The notes: generated by a model from the sequence alone, not told the origin. DNA of 64,000 nt from Gordonia sediminis (GCA_004193205.1 RZUM01000009.1:186001-250000); one strand, 5' to 3'; positions 1 to 9,014 are shown, counted from the stretch's first letter. Made by a program: numbers and translations.

Positions 1-1068
1 GACCACCGCGGCGACACCGTTCGCCATCCGATCTGCGACATCTGCCGCGACGGCACCGAGATCGACCTCCGCACCGGTCGCGCCGAGCCGGACCGTGCCC
101 GGGGTCCCCGGACGCATCGCGGCCACCCCGACCGCCGGCCCGACGGGGACGAGCCCGTCGATGTAGTCGGCCAGGTCGGCGCTGTAGCAGCGGATCTCCA
201 GGTCGTCTTGGGTGTGTACCACACTCTGCAGCAGGGCGGTCCGCGAACCGGATGCGCGCGTTCGGTAGTGCACGAGCACCTCCCGATGCTCCGCCACCGT
301 CAGGACGTCCCCACCGATCGCGGTGTCGAGCCCGGAGCGCAGCAGGATCGCCGCGGTACCCAGCGTGCCCGCACACAACACCACCTCGCCGCAGTCGACC
401 ACGTCGTCGCCGAGCCGCACGCCCGACACGATGCGTCCGGACGCCACGACCGCGTCGACCTGCTCGGCGGCGCGGATGACGAGGTTGGGACGGCGCGCGG
501 CGGGGCGCAGGTAGGCCTCGGCCGCGGTCATCCGCAGCATGCCGGCACGGTTGGAGCGCACCCGGTTGACCCCGACGATGGGCCACGGATCGTCGGGCGG
601 GCGGATCGGCATCCACTGCCCCCAGTAGTCCTCGAACCGGCGCGCGGCGTCGGACAGCTCGTCGTCGCCGAACGCCGACACCCCCATCGTGCCGCCGGGG
701 CGGTCGAGTTCGTCGTAGGCGGTCGTGACCTCGTCGAGGCCCCAACCGGTCGGCCAGTCCGCGAAGTCGTCGGGGTGCCAGCGCAGGAAGTAGCCGCCGT
801 TGACCGCCGACGAACCGCCGAATCCGCTGCCCCGCACCACCCCGAGCCCGGTCGCCTCCGGATGTTGCACGGCGTAGCCCGAGTCGGCGGTGATGGGTAG
901 CGTCCGCAGATCCCGGACGGCATCCGACGGCCACCGCGCCGGTCCGCGCTCGAGGAGCAGCACCGATCGTGCCGGGTCGCGGGACAACCGCTCGGCGAGC
1001 ACACATCCCGCACTGCCCGCACCGACGACGACGACGTCGGCGGTGCGTGGCAGACCGCCGTGACCCAT
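1..1068 (-). CDS. mftG: MftG, GMC-family flavin oxidoreductase of the mycofactocin system (3' end outside window)
   Basis: The reading frame is open from an ATG at 1068 to the left edge, so about 356 residues are visible and the C-terminus is missing. The N-terminus has the FAD dinucleotide-binding fold (VVVVGAGSAGCVLAERL, then an acidic LLLERG strand end), followed by GSGFGGSSAVNGGYFLRW, typical of GMC oxidoreductases. In known mycofactocin loci MftG lies last and helps pass electrons from reduced mycofactocin onward. It starts 18 bases after the mftF stop, so it probably belongs to the same transcript. The identity is strong from family and position. The C-terminal active-site His region cannot be checked here. 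Confidence 0.9.
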   Translation of the reverse strand, partial: MGHGGLPRTADVVVVGAGSAGCVLAERLSRDPARSVLLLERGPARWPSDAVRDLRTLPITADSGYAVQHPEATGLGVVRGSGFGGSSAVNGGYFLRWHPDDFADWPTGWGLDEVTTAYDELDRPGGTMGVSAFGDDELSDAARRFEDYWGQWMPIRPPDDPWPIVGVNRVRSNRAGMLRMTAAEAYLRPAARRPNLVIRAAEQVDAVVASGRIVSGVRLGDDVVDCGEVVLCAGTLGTAAILLRSGLDTAIGGDVLTVAEHREVLVHYRTRASGSRTALLQSVVHTQDDLEIRCYSADLADYIDGLVPVGPAVGVAAMRPGTPGTVRLGATGAEVDLGAVAADVADRMANGVAAVV

Positions 1069-1086
1069 GTCCCCGCCGGCCCAGGG

Positions 1087-2523
1087 CTACTTGGTCAGCA
1101 CCGGCCGCAGCGCCCCGAGGTCGCGGTGGGTCAGCGCGCCCTGCCACAGCCCGGCACCGTAGGCCAGATCGTCCAGGCGCCGGAACAGCGTGTAGGTCAG
1201 CGGCCCCATCGCCGGGGTGGCCGAGGGCTCGACGACAACCTGCCGCACCCACGACACGATGCCCTCACCCACCGCGATCTCGATCGCGGTGCGCCGGAAC
1301 CGGGCAGAGAAACACGCCAACACCACCGCGACCGGCCAGTAGTGGCGGCACACCGCACCGGCGGCCTGCAGAACTCCGAATCCCACGGCGCGCCCGGTCA
1401 TCTGGGTCGCCACGATGGGCGCGCCGGGCAGCTCACCGAGTCGGCGGCGCAACCGCATGGCGATCTGGCCGATGACGATCATCGCCACCGCCAGCCCGAT
1501 CCGCGTACGGGTGAGCAGGGCGATCACGGCCACCGCCATCGGGATCGACATGACCACCGGTGCGGCCGACCCGCCGTGACGGTCCGCCAGATAGGAGGCC
1601 CCGGTGCCGTAGTAGCGGCGCCGGTCGAGCACCGAGCGGACGTCGGTCCGGTGATCGTGGGAGACCTCGGCCACCGGGTCGTAGCGGATGCGCCAGCCCA
1701 CCTTATGGGTGCGCCAGCACAGGTCGACGTCCTCGGCGACCCGCAGCTCTTCGTCGAATCCGTCGAAGGCGCTGCGGCGCACCACCATCGCTGCGCTGGG
1801 CACATACGGCACCCGGGAGCCGGGGACGACCGCGCACTCTTCGGGGCCCATGTCGAGCGAGGAGTAGCCGTTCTCGTAGCGTTCGGCGATGGAGGCGCCG
1901 CGGTCGGCTCGACTCAGGCCGACGATGCGTGGCGCCACGATGGCCACGGCCGGATCGGAGAAGTGGCCGAGCAACATGGTCAGCCAGTCGGCCGGCGGCA
2001 CGACGTCGGAGTCGAGGAAGGCGACGAAGTCGGTGGTGGCCGCCGCCGCACCGGCATTGCGGGCGGCAGCCGGGCCGCGGTTCTCGTCGAATCTGATCAG
2101 TGTGACGTCGGCGCCGTGGACCCGGATGGGTTCGGGGGACCCGTCGTCGACGATGACCGTCTTCGTCCCCGCGAGGGCGAGCAGCAGGCGGTCGACTCCC
2201 CGTTGATTCCCGCGCACCGGGACGACGACGGTCACGTCGTCGGGACGCGGCCCGAACATGGGGCGCGGGTGGGCGATCCCGGTGTCGAGCAGTTTGCGGG
2301 CCAGCGCGCGGGTGGCCGGATCGCAGACCTCGATCCGTCCGTCGGCCGATGTCATCCCCAGCGCGGCATCCGACATCCGCAATAGCCGGGTCGGCGACCC
2401 GCCGACCAGATAGCGGAGGTCGCGTTTGCGGGCGCAGCGCATGTCGATCTGCACCTGGAAGCCGTCGGGAAGCGGATCGTCGGGGGCCACCGGGGCCTGC
2501 GCGCGGCCCTCGAGTGCGGTCAT
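1087..2523 (-). CDS. mftF: MftF, mycofactocin glycosyltransferase (GT2 family)
   Basis: This 478-residue protein attaches sugar residues to the mycofactocin core. It has a GT2 fold with VTVVVPVRGN and IVDDGSPEP near residues 105-140, FLDSDVVPP as the DxD metal/nucleotide-sugar motif, and EDVDLCWR further on. The C-terminal part has hydrophobic stretches, which suits membrane association. I chose the ATG at 2523 rather than the slightly earlier in-frame ATG, because its A, T and G overlap the mftE stop as ATGA (2520-2523), the coupling used all over this window. It lies between mftE and mftG as in other mycofactocin loci. Confidence 0.95.
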   Translation of the reverse strand: MTALEGRAQAPVAPDDPLPDGFQVQIDMRCARKRDLRYLVGGSPTRLLRMSDAALGMTSADGRIEVCDPATRALARKLLDTGIAHPRPMFGPRPDDVTVVVPVRGNQRGVDRLLLALAGTKTVIVDDGSPEPIRVHGADVTLIRFDENRGPAAARNAGAAAATTDFVAFLDSDVVPPADWLTMLLGHFSDPAVAIVAPRIVGLSRADRGASIAERYENGYSSLDMGPEECAVVPGSRVPYVPSAAMVVRRSAFDGFDEELRVAEDVDLCWRTHKVGWRIRYDPVAEVSHDHRTDVRSVLDRRRYYGTGASYLADRHGGSAAPVVMSIPMAVAVIALLTRTRIGLAVAMIVIGQIAMRLRRRLGELPGAPIVATQMTGRAVGFGVLQAAGAVCRHYWPVAVVLACFSARFRRTAIEIAVGEGIVSWVRQVVVEPSATPAMGPLTYTLFRRLDDLAYGAGLWQGALTHRDLGALRPVLTK

Positions 2524-3263
2524 CGCAGCCACCCCTGCTCATCCACGGTCCAGGTGCGTACGGCATCGGCGAGCGTGGTGACCAGCGTGTCGGTCAGTTC
2601 CGCGCCGTGTTCGGCGGTCGCGCCCGACGGGTCACCGAGGACCCCGTTGGCACTGACCGCCGCGACCCCGCCGGCGCGCATCGGTTCGAGCAGCGTCGCG
2701 ATGGGCGCCACATTGCCCGCCTCGGCCGCCGACAAACTCACGTCGTCGGGCGAGAAGTGAAGCAGCACCGACGTTTCCGTGATGCCGGCGTGCGCGTCAC
2801 CACCGCGGGTCGCGCACGGGAACCAGGCGACATCACGGCCCTCGTAGCGCAGTCGTCCGACCGCCGATGCCAAGGATGTCGCGTTGCCGCCGTGCCCGTT
2901 GACGAACACCAGCCGGTCGGCCCAGCGGCAGGCGCTGCGACCGTACTCGAGCAGCAGCAGATGCAGGGCCTCGTGCCCGAGCGAGATGGTGCCCGGGAAT
3001 CCCTCGTGTTCCCCACTGGCCCCGTAGTTGAGCGCCGGGGCCGCCAGCACCAGTGGAGCGGGGGCACCGTCGGTGCCGTGTGCCGTGTCGTCGGCCAGCA
3101 GGTCCGCCGCGCGGGTGGCGACCACCGATGCGATGCGGGTGTCGGTGTCGAGGGGCAGATGAGGTCCGTGCTGCTCGGTGGCGCCCAGCGGAACGAGCAA
3201 CGTCACCGACCGATCGGATAATTGCGGCCAGCACAGCTCCCCCAGCGCGGCCCGACGTTCCAT
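2520..3263 (-). CDS. mftE: MftE, creatininase-family peptidase that trims the mycofactocin precursor
   Basis: This 247-residue protein belongs to the creatinine amidohydrolase family. Visible metal-site motifs are GATEQHGPHLPLDTD at about residues 27-41, NYGASGEHEGFPGT, VNGHGGN and GDAHAGITETS. In characterised systems MftE cleaves the MftC-modified MftA and releases the C-terminal Val-Tyr-derived unit. The start is the ATG at 3263. Unlike most mft loci, mftE is separated from mftD by about 2.7 kb holding a forward gene and a repeat array, so mftEFG probably has its own promoter in 3264-3447. Confidence 0.95.
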   Translation of the reverse strand: MERRAALGELCWPQLSDRSVTLLVPLGATEQHGPHLPLDTDTRIASVVATRAADLLADDTAHGTDGAPAPLVLAAPALNYGASGEHEGFPGTISLGHEALHLLLLEYGRSACRWADRLVFVNGHGGNATSLASAVGRLRYEGRDVAWFPCATRGGDAHAGITETSVLLHFSPDDVSLSAAEAGNVAPIATLLEPMRAGGVAAVSANGVLGDPSGATAEHGAELTDTLVTTLADAVRTWTVDEQGWLR

Positions 3264-3447
3264 TCGTCCAACTCTAGCGACGCGGATGGGGTGTGTTAAC
3301 CGGGACGGCTCATTTCATCCACTCGACGGAAGACGGCGCGAGTGAGGTGTGCGGCCCGTATGTCCGAGCGATCGATCGGTTATGGGATGCTGGGTGGACA
3401 ACGTGAGACCCGACACAACGGCCGGGTGAGACTTCGGGAGGCTACAC

Positions 3448-4560
3448 ATGACGTCAACTGCGCCGCGCAGCAGCGGAAAGAGCGGACCACTCAGCGCAAT
3501 CCGGGTGGTCGAGTTCGCCGGAATCGGTCCCGGCCCGCATGCGGCGATGATGCTCGCCGACCTCGGCGCCGACGTGATCCGCGTGCAGCGTCCCGGGGAC
3601 CTGACACCCGCCGGACGCAACGCGGACGCGCTGCTGCGCGGACGCCGTGTGGTCGAGGCGAATCTGAAGGATCCGGCCGGTCGGGACACCATCCTGGGTC
3701 TGGTGGCCAAGGCTGACGTCGTCCTGGAGGGTTTCCGCCCCGGCGTGATGGAGCGTCTCGGCTTCGGGCCGGACAAACTGACCGAGATCAACCCCGGACT
3801 CGTCTACGGTCGCATGACCGGATGGGGACAGGAGGGCCCGCGCGCCGACCGCGCCGGCCACGACATCAACTACATCTCGCTGACCGGCATGCTGCACGCC
3901 ATCGGCCGCAAGGACGACCGGCCGGTCCCGCCGATGAACCTTGCCGGCGATTTCGGCGGCGGATCAATGTTCCTGGTGATGGGTGTGCTGTCGGCCCTGC
4001 TGGAGCGGCAGACCTCGGGCCGCGGTCAGGTCGTCGACGCCGCGATGGTCGACGGCGCGTCGGTGCTGGGCCAGATGATGTGGGCCTTCCGCGGCATGGG
4101 TGTCTGGAGTGACACCCGCGGAGTCAACATGCTCGACACCGGGGCGCCGTACTACGAGGTGTATGAGACCTCCGACGGCAAGTACATGGCCGTCGGCGCG
4201 ATCGAGCCCCAGTTCTACGCCGCGTTGCTGACCGGGCTGGGTCTCGCCGACGCCGATCTGCCGGCTCAGAACGACATCGCCAACTGGCCCAAGCTCAAGC
4301 AGATCTTCACCGACACGTTCGCCTCCCGTACGCGCGACGAGTGGGCGAAGGTCTTCGAGGGCACCGACGCCTGCACGTCCCCGGTGCTCACCTTCGCCGA
4401 GGCGCCGTCGGACCCACATATGGCCGCGCGCGCGAACCTGGTCGAGATCGACGGGGTCATGCAGGCCCAGGTGGCGCCGCGCTTCTCCCGCACCTCGCCG
4501 GAAACACCGACGGGCCCGGCCCGCGAGGCCACCGACCCCGCCACGGTCTGGCTGGACTAG
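3448..4560 (+). CDS. CaiB/BaiF-family CoA protein, alpha-methylacyl-CoA racemase type
   Basis: The protein has 370 residues and matches alpha-methylacyl-CoA racemases, which invert the methyl branch of 2-methylacyl-CoAs during breakdown of branched chains and sterol side chains. The mycobacterial MCR catalytic residues are all present with a constant offset of 12: His138 in GHDINYI, Asp168 in AGDFGGGS and Glu253 in AIEPQFY. The CoA-binding RVQRPG motif is at 45-50. The gene is convergent to the SDR at 4952 and divergent from mftE, and interrupts the usual mft gene order. A formyl-CoA transferase role is less likely given the racemase residues. Confidence 0.88.
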   Translation: MTSTAPRSSGKSGPLSAIRVVEFAGIGPGPHAAMMLADLGADVIRVQRPGDLTPAGRNADALLRGRRVVEANLKDPAGRDTILGLVAKADVVLEGFRPGVMERLGFGPDKLTEINPGLVYGRMTGWGQEGPRADRAGHDINYISLTGMLHAIGRKDDRPVPPMNLAGDFGGGSMFLVMGVLSALLERQTSGRGQVVDAAMVDGASVLGQMMWAFRGMGVWSDTRGVNMLDTGAPYYEVYETSDGKYMAVGAIEPQFYAALLTGLGLADADLPAQNDIANWPKLKQIFTDTFASRTRDEWAKVFEGTDACTSPVLTFAEAPSDPHMAARANLVEIDGVMQAQVAPRFSRTSPETPTGPAREATDPATVWLD

Positions 4561-4599
4561 CCGACAGCACCCCAGGCTCCCAACGCCACCAGCACGGCA

Positions 4600-4695
4600 G
4601 CCGAGAGCACCCAGAATTTTGTCGAGAGCATCCGCGCCAAACGCACCCCGCGCCCAAGCCAGGATGCTCTCGACGAAATTCTGGGTGCTCTCGGC
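4600..4695. repeat. 34-bp inverted repeat able to form a long hairpin
   Basis: The left arm is 4600-4633 and the right arm 4662-4695. They are complementary at 33 of 34 positions (the exception is T in one arm against C in the other) and enclose a 28-base loop. The right arm is made of the same motif as the following minisatellite (TCGACGAAATTCTGGGTGCT). The hairpin begins 40 bases after the racemase stop codon and could end transcription from both convergent genes, although there is no T-tract. Confidence 0.9.
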
Positions 4696-4726
4696 GCGAA
4701 TTCAGCCTTCCCCCGACGAGGAACGG

Positions 4727-4936
4727 GTTGCCGTCGGCGCGAAACAGGTTGCCGTCGACGAAATTCCAGGTGCCGTCGGCGAGATTCCGGGTGCCGTCGG
4801 CGAGATTCCGGGTGCCGTCGACGAAATTCCGGGTGCCGTCGACGAAATCCCGGGTTCCCTCAGCGAAATTCCTGGTGCCGTCGGCCAGTTTCCGGGTGCC
4901 GTCGGCCAGTTTCCGGGTGCCGTCGAACGGGAGACC
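4727..4936. repeat. 21-bp tandem repeat array (minisatellite), nine full units plus a degenerate tenth
   Basis: Units start at 4727, 4748, 4769, 4790, 4811, 4832, 4853, 4874 and 4895, with a decayed unit at 4916. The core is GGTGCCGTCGRCGARATTCCG. The units fall into sub-types (CGGCGAGATTCCG, CGACGAAATTCCG, CGGCCAGTTTCCG), with adjacent copies identical, as expected from recent tandem duplication. There are no spacers, so this is not CRISPR. The array ends 16 bases from the SDR stop codon. Confidence 0.93.
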
Positions 4937-4951
4937 GGCAACCTCCCGGGT

Positions 4952-5764
4952 TCAGACCTTCGAGTTACCCATATCGATCGAGAACTCGGCACCGGTGATC
5001 GCCTTGGCACCGTCGGACGCAAGGTAGAGCACGGCATCGCTGATCTCGTCCGGCGAAGCAACCGGATGGTGGTCGAGAATCGATTTCAGATGCGGTGTCA
5101 CCCACCGCATGCCGAAGATGCGGTGCGCCTCGGTGTCGGCCACCCCCATGGGGGTGTCGACGGCGTAGGGGTGCACGCTGTTCACGCGGATGCGGTAATG
5201 CCCGAGCTCTTTGGCCGCGGTCTGGGTGAGTCCTCGCAGGCCGAATTTCGACGCCGAGTATGACGCCTGCAGCGGCATCGCCTTGAGACCCGCCACCGAA
5301 CTGATGATCGTGATGGATCCGCCGTTGCCGGCCTCGAGCATCGCCGGGATCGTGGCGCGCAGCGTCTTCCACGTGCCGACCAGGTTGACGTCGACGACGT
5401 CGGTGAACTGTTCCTCGGTCATCTCCCAGGTCGTGCCCCAGGTGAGGATGCCGGCGTTGGCCACCACATGATCGAGCCGACCGAGGAGTTCGACACCGTC
5501 GGCGACCAACTCCTGCTGGAATGCCAGATCTCGAGTATCACCCTGGCGAGCAAGGATTTTCCCGCCGGCTTCCTCCACGAGGCGAACCGTTTCGTCGAGG
5601 TCGTCGGCGGTGGCCGGCGGATAGGTCGCGTGGTCGATAACCGGGCCGGCGATGTCGAGCCCGATGATCGCCGCACCCTCCCGCGCGAACCTGAGCGCAT
5701 GGTTGCGCCCCTGCCCGCGCGCGATGCCGGTGATGTAGACGACCTTGCCGTCGAACTGCCCCAT
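4952..5764 (-). CDS. Mycofactocin-coupled short-chain dehydrogenase/reductase
   Basis: This 270-residue SDR has the cofactor motif TGIARGQG at 12-19, NAGIL, the catalytic Ser in ISSVAG, and YSASK. After the second beta strand it carries a long insert (GLDIAGPVIDHATYPPATAD and onward) before the DTRD region. That insert marks the SDR subfamily tied to mycofactocin, whose members hold NAD without releasing it and need mycofactocin as electron acceptor. It lies between mftD and mftE. A hairpin at 5858-5915 separates it from mftD and a KstR-type palindrome lies 56 bases upstream of its ATG, so it looks independently transcribed. Its alcohol substrate is unknown; a sterol-derived hydroxyl would suit the operator. 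Confidence 0.9.
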   Translation of the reverse strand: MGQFDGKVVYITGIARGQGRNHALRFAREGAAIIGLDIAGPVIDHATYPPATADDLDETVRLVEEAGGKILARQGDTRDLAFQQELVADGVELLGRLDHVVANAGILTWGTTWEMTEEQFTDVVDVNLVGTWKTLRATIPAMLEAGNGGSITIISSVAGLKAMPLQASYSASKFGLRGLTQTAAKELGHYRIRVNSVHPYAVDTPMGVADTEAHRIFGMRWVTPHLKSILDHHPVASPDEISDAVLYLASDGAKAITGAEFSIDMGNSKV

Positions 5765-5819
5765 CCGCCCGAGCCCTCATTCCCTCGTCGTGGCCACCCA
5801 CCACGGGTACCGAGGAAAC

Positions 5820-5833
5820 TGTAACATGTTCTA
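5820..5833. promoter_or_regulatory. KstR-type operator candidate upstream of the SDR gene
   Basis: The bases TGTAACATGTTCTA fit the KstR consensus TNNAACNNGTTNNA at every fixed position. The site is 56 bases upstream of the SDR start on the reverse strand, a normal promoter position. The left arm is imperfect as a palindrome (TGTAAC against GTTCTA), so it should be weaker than the site at 9772. Confidence 0.5.
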
Positions 5834-5857
5834 CTTTGTGTCGGCCCCGTGGCCGGG

Positions 5858-5915
5858 ACACAGAGAACTCCCACCTGCACACGAGATCGTGTGTGCAGGT
5901 GGGAGTTCTGTGTGT
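5858..5915. terminator. Long hairpin after mftD, probable terminator
   Basis: Arms 5858-5882 and 5891-5915 pair over 25 bases with one mismatch around an 8-base loop. The core is AGAACTCCCACCTGCACAC and its complement. It lies just after the mftD stop (5936, reverse strand) and before the SDR promoter region. No clear T-run follows. Confidence 0.7.
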
Positions 5916-5935
5916 GAATGACCAGCGAATCGGGG

Positions 5936-7138
5936 TCAGATCGTGCCGAATGACCTCTCGAACCCGTCGGGGATGATCAGGTCGTCACGGGACAGCTCGT
6001 GAACGCTCTTGTGGCCCAGGCCCATCACGACACCGTCGAGGCCCATGCGGAGCAGGTCGAGGACATTCTCCACGCCGGTCTGACCGTTGGCCGCGAGGCC
6101 CCACAGGTAGGCGCGGCCGATCATCACCGCGCGGGCACCGAGCGCCACCGCCTTGGCAACGTCGCTGCCGCGGCGGATACCGCCGTCGAGCAAGACCTCG
6201 ATCTGATCACCGACGGCGTCCGCGATGCCCGGCAGCAGGCGGATGGTCGCGGGCGTGCCGTCGAGGTTGTTGCCGCCGTGGTTGGACACCGACAGCGCGG
6301 TGGCACCGATGTCGACGGCACGCTTGGCGTCGTCGAGTCGGGTGATGCCCTTGACCATGAAGGGTCCGCCCCACAGTTCACGCAGCCACTTCAGGTCGTC
6401 CCACGTGGGCGGAGGGGTGGTCATCCACTCGTAGTAGGCGCCGAAGAAGGTCGGACCGGTCTGGCTCTTGTCGGCCGGGAGGTTGGGTGCGGTGAGATCG
6501 GGGATGACGACCTTGCCGCCCTTGACCCAGTCCATCGCGTAGCGCGGCTTGACCGCGATCTCGGGGGCGAGGCGCAGCAGTGCCTTGAAGTCGACTTTCT
6601 CGGGGATCTCCGGGCTGCCCCAGTCGCGACCGATGTTGAACACCCAGTCGGTGGTGACGATGAGACCCTTGGCACCGGCGGCGCGGGCCCGCTCGACACG
6701 CGCGGCGATGTCGTCGCGGCTGCCGAGCCAGTAGATCTGGAAGAAGATCTTGTCGTTGACCGCGGTGACCTCTTCGATCGGGTGAGAGGCGAAGCTGGAC
6801 AACCCCATCGCGGTCCCGCGGGCGGCGGCGGCGCGGGCGACGGCGACCTCGCCATCGGGGTCGACGGCTTGGACACCGGTCGGTGAGATCATGACCGGGA
6901 AAGAGATCTCCTGCCCCATGACGGTTGTGGACAGTTCGCGGTCGGGCTGCGCGCCGACGACGTGCGGCGCGTATCCCAGCTCGGAGAACGCGTCGATGTT
7001 GTCGTGGAGTGTGACGCCGGCCTGCGTACCCGCCACCAGCGACGAGTACACCGACTTCGGCAGCCGCTTCTTCGCGCGACGTTGTGCTTCCTGCACGGTC
7101 TCGAACCAGGGATTCTTCGCCCAGGGATTCTTGGCCAT
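5936..7138 (-). CDS. mftD: MftD, FMN-dependent oxidase of mycofactocin maturation
   Basis: This 400-residue protein is in the lactate-oxidase/FMN-dependent alpha-hydroxy-acid dehydrogenase family. It carries FPVMISPTG near residue 80, then SVSNHGGNNLDGT, LLDGGIRRGSDVAKAVALGA and AVMIGRAYLWGLAA. In mycofactocin synthesis MftD oxidises the Val-Tyr-derived lactam to the redox-active form. The start at 7138 follows an AGGAACACAA ribosome site. The N-terminus repeats itself (MAKNPWAKNPWF), a small in-frame duplication also visible in the DNA. Confidence 0.95.
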   Translation of the reverse strand: MAKNPWAKNPWFETVQEAQRRAKKRLPKSVYSSLVAGTQAGVTLHDNIDAFSELGYAPHVVGAQPDRELSTTVMGQEISFPVMISPTGVQAVDPDGEVAVARAAAARGTAMGLSSFASHPIEEVTAVNDKIFFQIYWLGSRDDIAARVERARAAGAKGLIVTTDWVFNIGRDWGSPEIPEKVDFKALLRLAPEIAVKPRYAMDWVKGGKVVIPDLTAPNLPADKSQTGPTFFGAYYEWMTTPPPTWDDLKWLRELWGGPFMVKGITRLDDAKRAVDIGATALSVSNHGGNNLDGTPATIRLLPGIADAVGDQIEVLLDGGIRRGSDVAKAVALGARAVMIGRAYLWGLAANGQTGVENVLDLLRMGLDGVVMGLGHKSVHELSRDDLIIPDGFERSFGTI

Positions 7139-7248
7139 TTGTGTTCCTACCTATTTCATTTCATCATCGGTGGCGCCATGGCATGGCCCGGCCGTATTCC
7201 GGCCGGACACGCGTCTGGTGCCGTATAGGGTTGTGGCCCCCAGCTTCG

Positions 7249-8520
7249 CTAGGGCGTGAATCCGGCGAGCGGGTTCTCGTCGCAGCTCTTGGACGGGGGT
7301 GCGCCGACGGGCAGCAGGTCACCATCTGCTCGGCGGGTCATCAGTGTCAGCGGGGTTCCGCGTGAATGATCCTTGTTCGCAGTGGGTTTGCTGCGTTCAC
7401 CGGCGAGCAACTGTTCGCCGTACCCTTGGACGCATTCAGGGTCGGGGCCGGCCAGCGGCAGACCGGTGAAGAACTTGGCGGCCATGCATCCGCCGCGGCA
7501 GGCGTCGAAATGCGCGCACTTCGTGCAGGCGCCGGCGTTCTGCGGCTCGCGCAGTTCGGTGAACAGGTCCGAGTGCTGCCAGATCTGCTGGAATCCTCCG
7601 TCGATCAGAATGTTTCCGGCGAGGAAGTTCTCGTGGATGGCGAACGGGCAGGCGTAGACGTCGCCGACCGGATCGATCAGGCAGACCACGCGGCCGGCAC
7701 CGCACAGGTTCAGGCCCGGCAGCCCTCCCCCGTTGGCCCCGCCGAAGGCGGACAGGTGGAAGAAGGAATCGCCGGTCAGCACCCGATCTCCGTGTGCCAC
7801 CAGCCAGTCGTAGAGTTCCCGTTGCTGCTCAGGCAGGGGGTGCAGGTCATCCCAGACGTCGGCACCGCGGCCCGACGGTCGCAGGCGTGTGATGCGCAGG
7901 GTCGCGTTGTACCGGTCGGCGAGCGCCTTGAACTCGTCGAGCTGGGCCACGTTCTGTCGGGTCATCACCACGCTGATCTTCGCGTCGGCGAAACCCGCCT
8001 CGTGCAGGTTCTCCAGGGCACGCACCGCCATGTCGAAGGACCCCGGACCGCGTACCGCGTCGTTGACCTCCGCGGTGGCCCCGTCGAGCGAGATCTGTAC
8101 GTCGACGTAGTCCGACGCCGCCAGCCGGGCGGCGACCTTCTTGTCGATGCGCAATCCGTTGGTGGAGAACTTGACCCCCACCTGATGGCTGGTCGCGTAG
8201 TCGACGAGTTCCCAGAAGTCCGGGCGCACCGTCGGTTCGCCGCCGCCGATGTTGACGTAGAAGACCTGCATCCGTTGCAGCTCGTCGATGATCGCCTTGC
8301 ACTGCGCGGTGGACAACTCCCGCGGATCCCGCTTGCCCGACGACGACAGGCAGTGCACGCACGCCAGGTTGCAGGCGTAGGTGAGTTCCCACGTGAGACA
8401 GATGGGTGCGTCGAGGCCGCGCTCGAACTGATCGACGAGCCGCCCCACCTTCGGCGGCTGGACGGGTTGCGGCGCCGACGTCAGATCCGTTGCGCTGTGC
8501 GGAAATTCGAGTGTGGTCAT
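7249..8520 (-). CDS. mftC: MftC, radical SAM/SPASM mycofactocin maturase
   Basis: The 423-residue enzyme has the radical SAM cluster motif at C50, C54 and C57 (CNLACVHC), a GGGEP SAM motif, and C-terminal SPASM cysteines spread over VCLIDPVGDVYACPFA, CTKCAHFDACRGGCM and the PDPEC region. It decarboxylates the C-terminal tyrosine of MftA and forms the Val-Tyr cross-link. The start ATG at 8520 has a GAGGAG ribosome site. A C-terminal tail after the last cysteines (roughly the last 50 residues) shows no motif I recognise. Confidence 0.97.
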   Translation of the reverse strand: MTTLEFPHSATDLTSAPQPVQPPKVGRLVDQFERGLDAPICLTWELTYACNLACVHCLSSSGKRDPRELSTAQCKAIIDELQRMQVFYVNIGGGEPTVRPDFWELVDYATSHQVGVKFSTNGLRIDKKVAARLAASDYVDVQISLDGATAEVNDAVRGPGSFDMAVRALENLHEAGFADAKISVVMTRQNVAQLDEFKALADRYNATLRITRLRPSGRGADVWDDLHPLPEQQRELYDWLVAHGDRVLTGDSFFHLSAFGGANGGGLPGLNLCGAGRVVCLIDPVGDVYACPFAIHENFLAGNILIDGGFQQIWQHSDLFTELREPQNAGACTKCAHFDACRGGCMAAKFFTGLPLAGPDPECVQGYGEQLLAGERSKPTANKDHSRGTPLTLMTRRADGDLLPVGAPPSKSCDENPLAGFTP

Positions 8521-8568
8521 CTCGATGGGACTCCTCGGGGCAGGGGATGTGAGCGTGCGGGTTGCTAG

Positions 8569-8916
8569 CTAGTGGGCGCCGGTCTGCCGGCTGATCATTC
8601 CCGACTCGGCGAGCACCGTGAGTGCCTGCAGGTACAGGGGACGCTCGGCGTCGCCGATACCCGCGGCGGCTAGGGCATCGTCGGCGCTGGCGTAGTCGCC
8701 GAGGGATCGCACGATCCCGACGACCGTCAGGTTCTTCAGAAACGACAGCTTGCGGGTGCCGAAGTGGTAAAGCAAGGCGCCGAAGGGTTCGGGACGCAAT
8801 GCCACCTTGGGATTGAGCACCCAAGCGTCGGACGCGTCGAAACGGGGTGCCGCCCCGGCGCCGGCGGCCACGTCACCGTGGCCGCCGGTCACCGGAGCAG
8901 ATGTCGGGGTCGACAT
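8569..8916 (-). CDS. mftB: MftB, RiPP recognition chaperone for MftA
   Basis: The 115-residue protein is the PqqD-like recognition element that binds the MftA leader and presents it to MftC. The visible part (WVLNPKVALRPEPFGALLYHF, then FLKNLTVVGIVRSL) matches the MftB pattern. The N-terminal 25 residues are a low-complexity Ala/Gly stretch. Its ATG at 8916 shares one base with the mftA stop (TGATG), so the two are translationally coupled. Confidence 0.95.
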   Translation of the reverse strand: MSTPTSAPVTGGHGDVAAGAGAAPRFDASDAWVLNPKVALRPEPFGALLYHFGTRKLSFLKNLTVVGIVRSLGDYASADDALAAAGIGDAERPLYLQALTVLAESGMISRQTGAH

Positions 8917-9014
8917 CAGTAGACCCCGCACATCCCGTCGATCGACACCTCTTCGACGAGGGATTCGCCCACCAGCTCGGTCTCCTGCGCGGACGCGGCT
9001 GCCTGATCTGCCAT
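8916..9014 (-). CDS. mftA: MftA, mycofactocin precursor peptide (32 residues)
   Basis: The peptide starts at the ATG at 9014 behind a TTGGAGG ribosome site. It ends in IDGMCGVY, the invariant mycofactocin C-terminus whose Val-Tyr pair becomes the cofactor. The leader is acidic ([14 protein letters not shown]). It is too short for most gene callers and was read directly from the reverse strand. It is followed at once by mftB. Confidence 0.97.
   Translation of the reverse strand: MADQAAASAQETELVGESLVEEVSIDGMCGVY

Larger units (their letters stand above)
4561..4951. other. Intergenic segment with long inverted repeat and 21-bp minisatellite
   Basis: No gene is convincing in this 391-base gap between two convergent genes. 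It holds a long hairpin and a tandem array built from related sequence, listed separately. Long open frames cross it on both strands only because the repeat unit is a multiple of three. They would encode monotonous heptads (EIPGAVG forward, STAPGIS reverse) with no recognisable domain. Confidence 0.8.

Noticed and set aside
4727-4936. CRISPR array
   Set aside because: The repeats are head-to-tail with no spacers and no cas genes nearby.
4619-5263. Open frames across the minisatellite encoding heptad repeats (EIPGAVG forward, STAPGIS reverse)
   Set aside because: The frames stay open only because the unit is 21 bp. They overlap the SDR gene antisense and show no domain.
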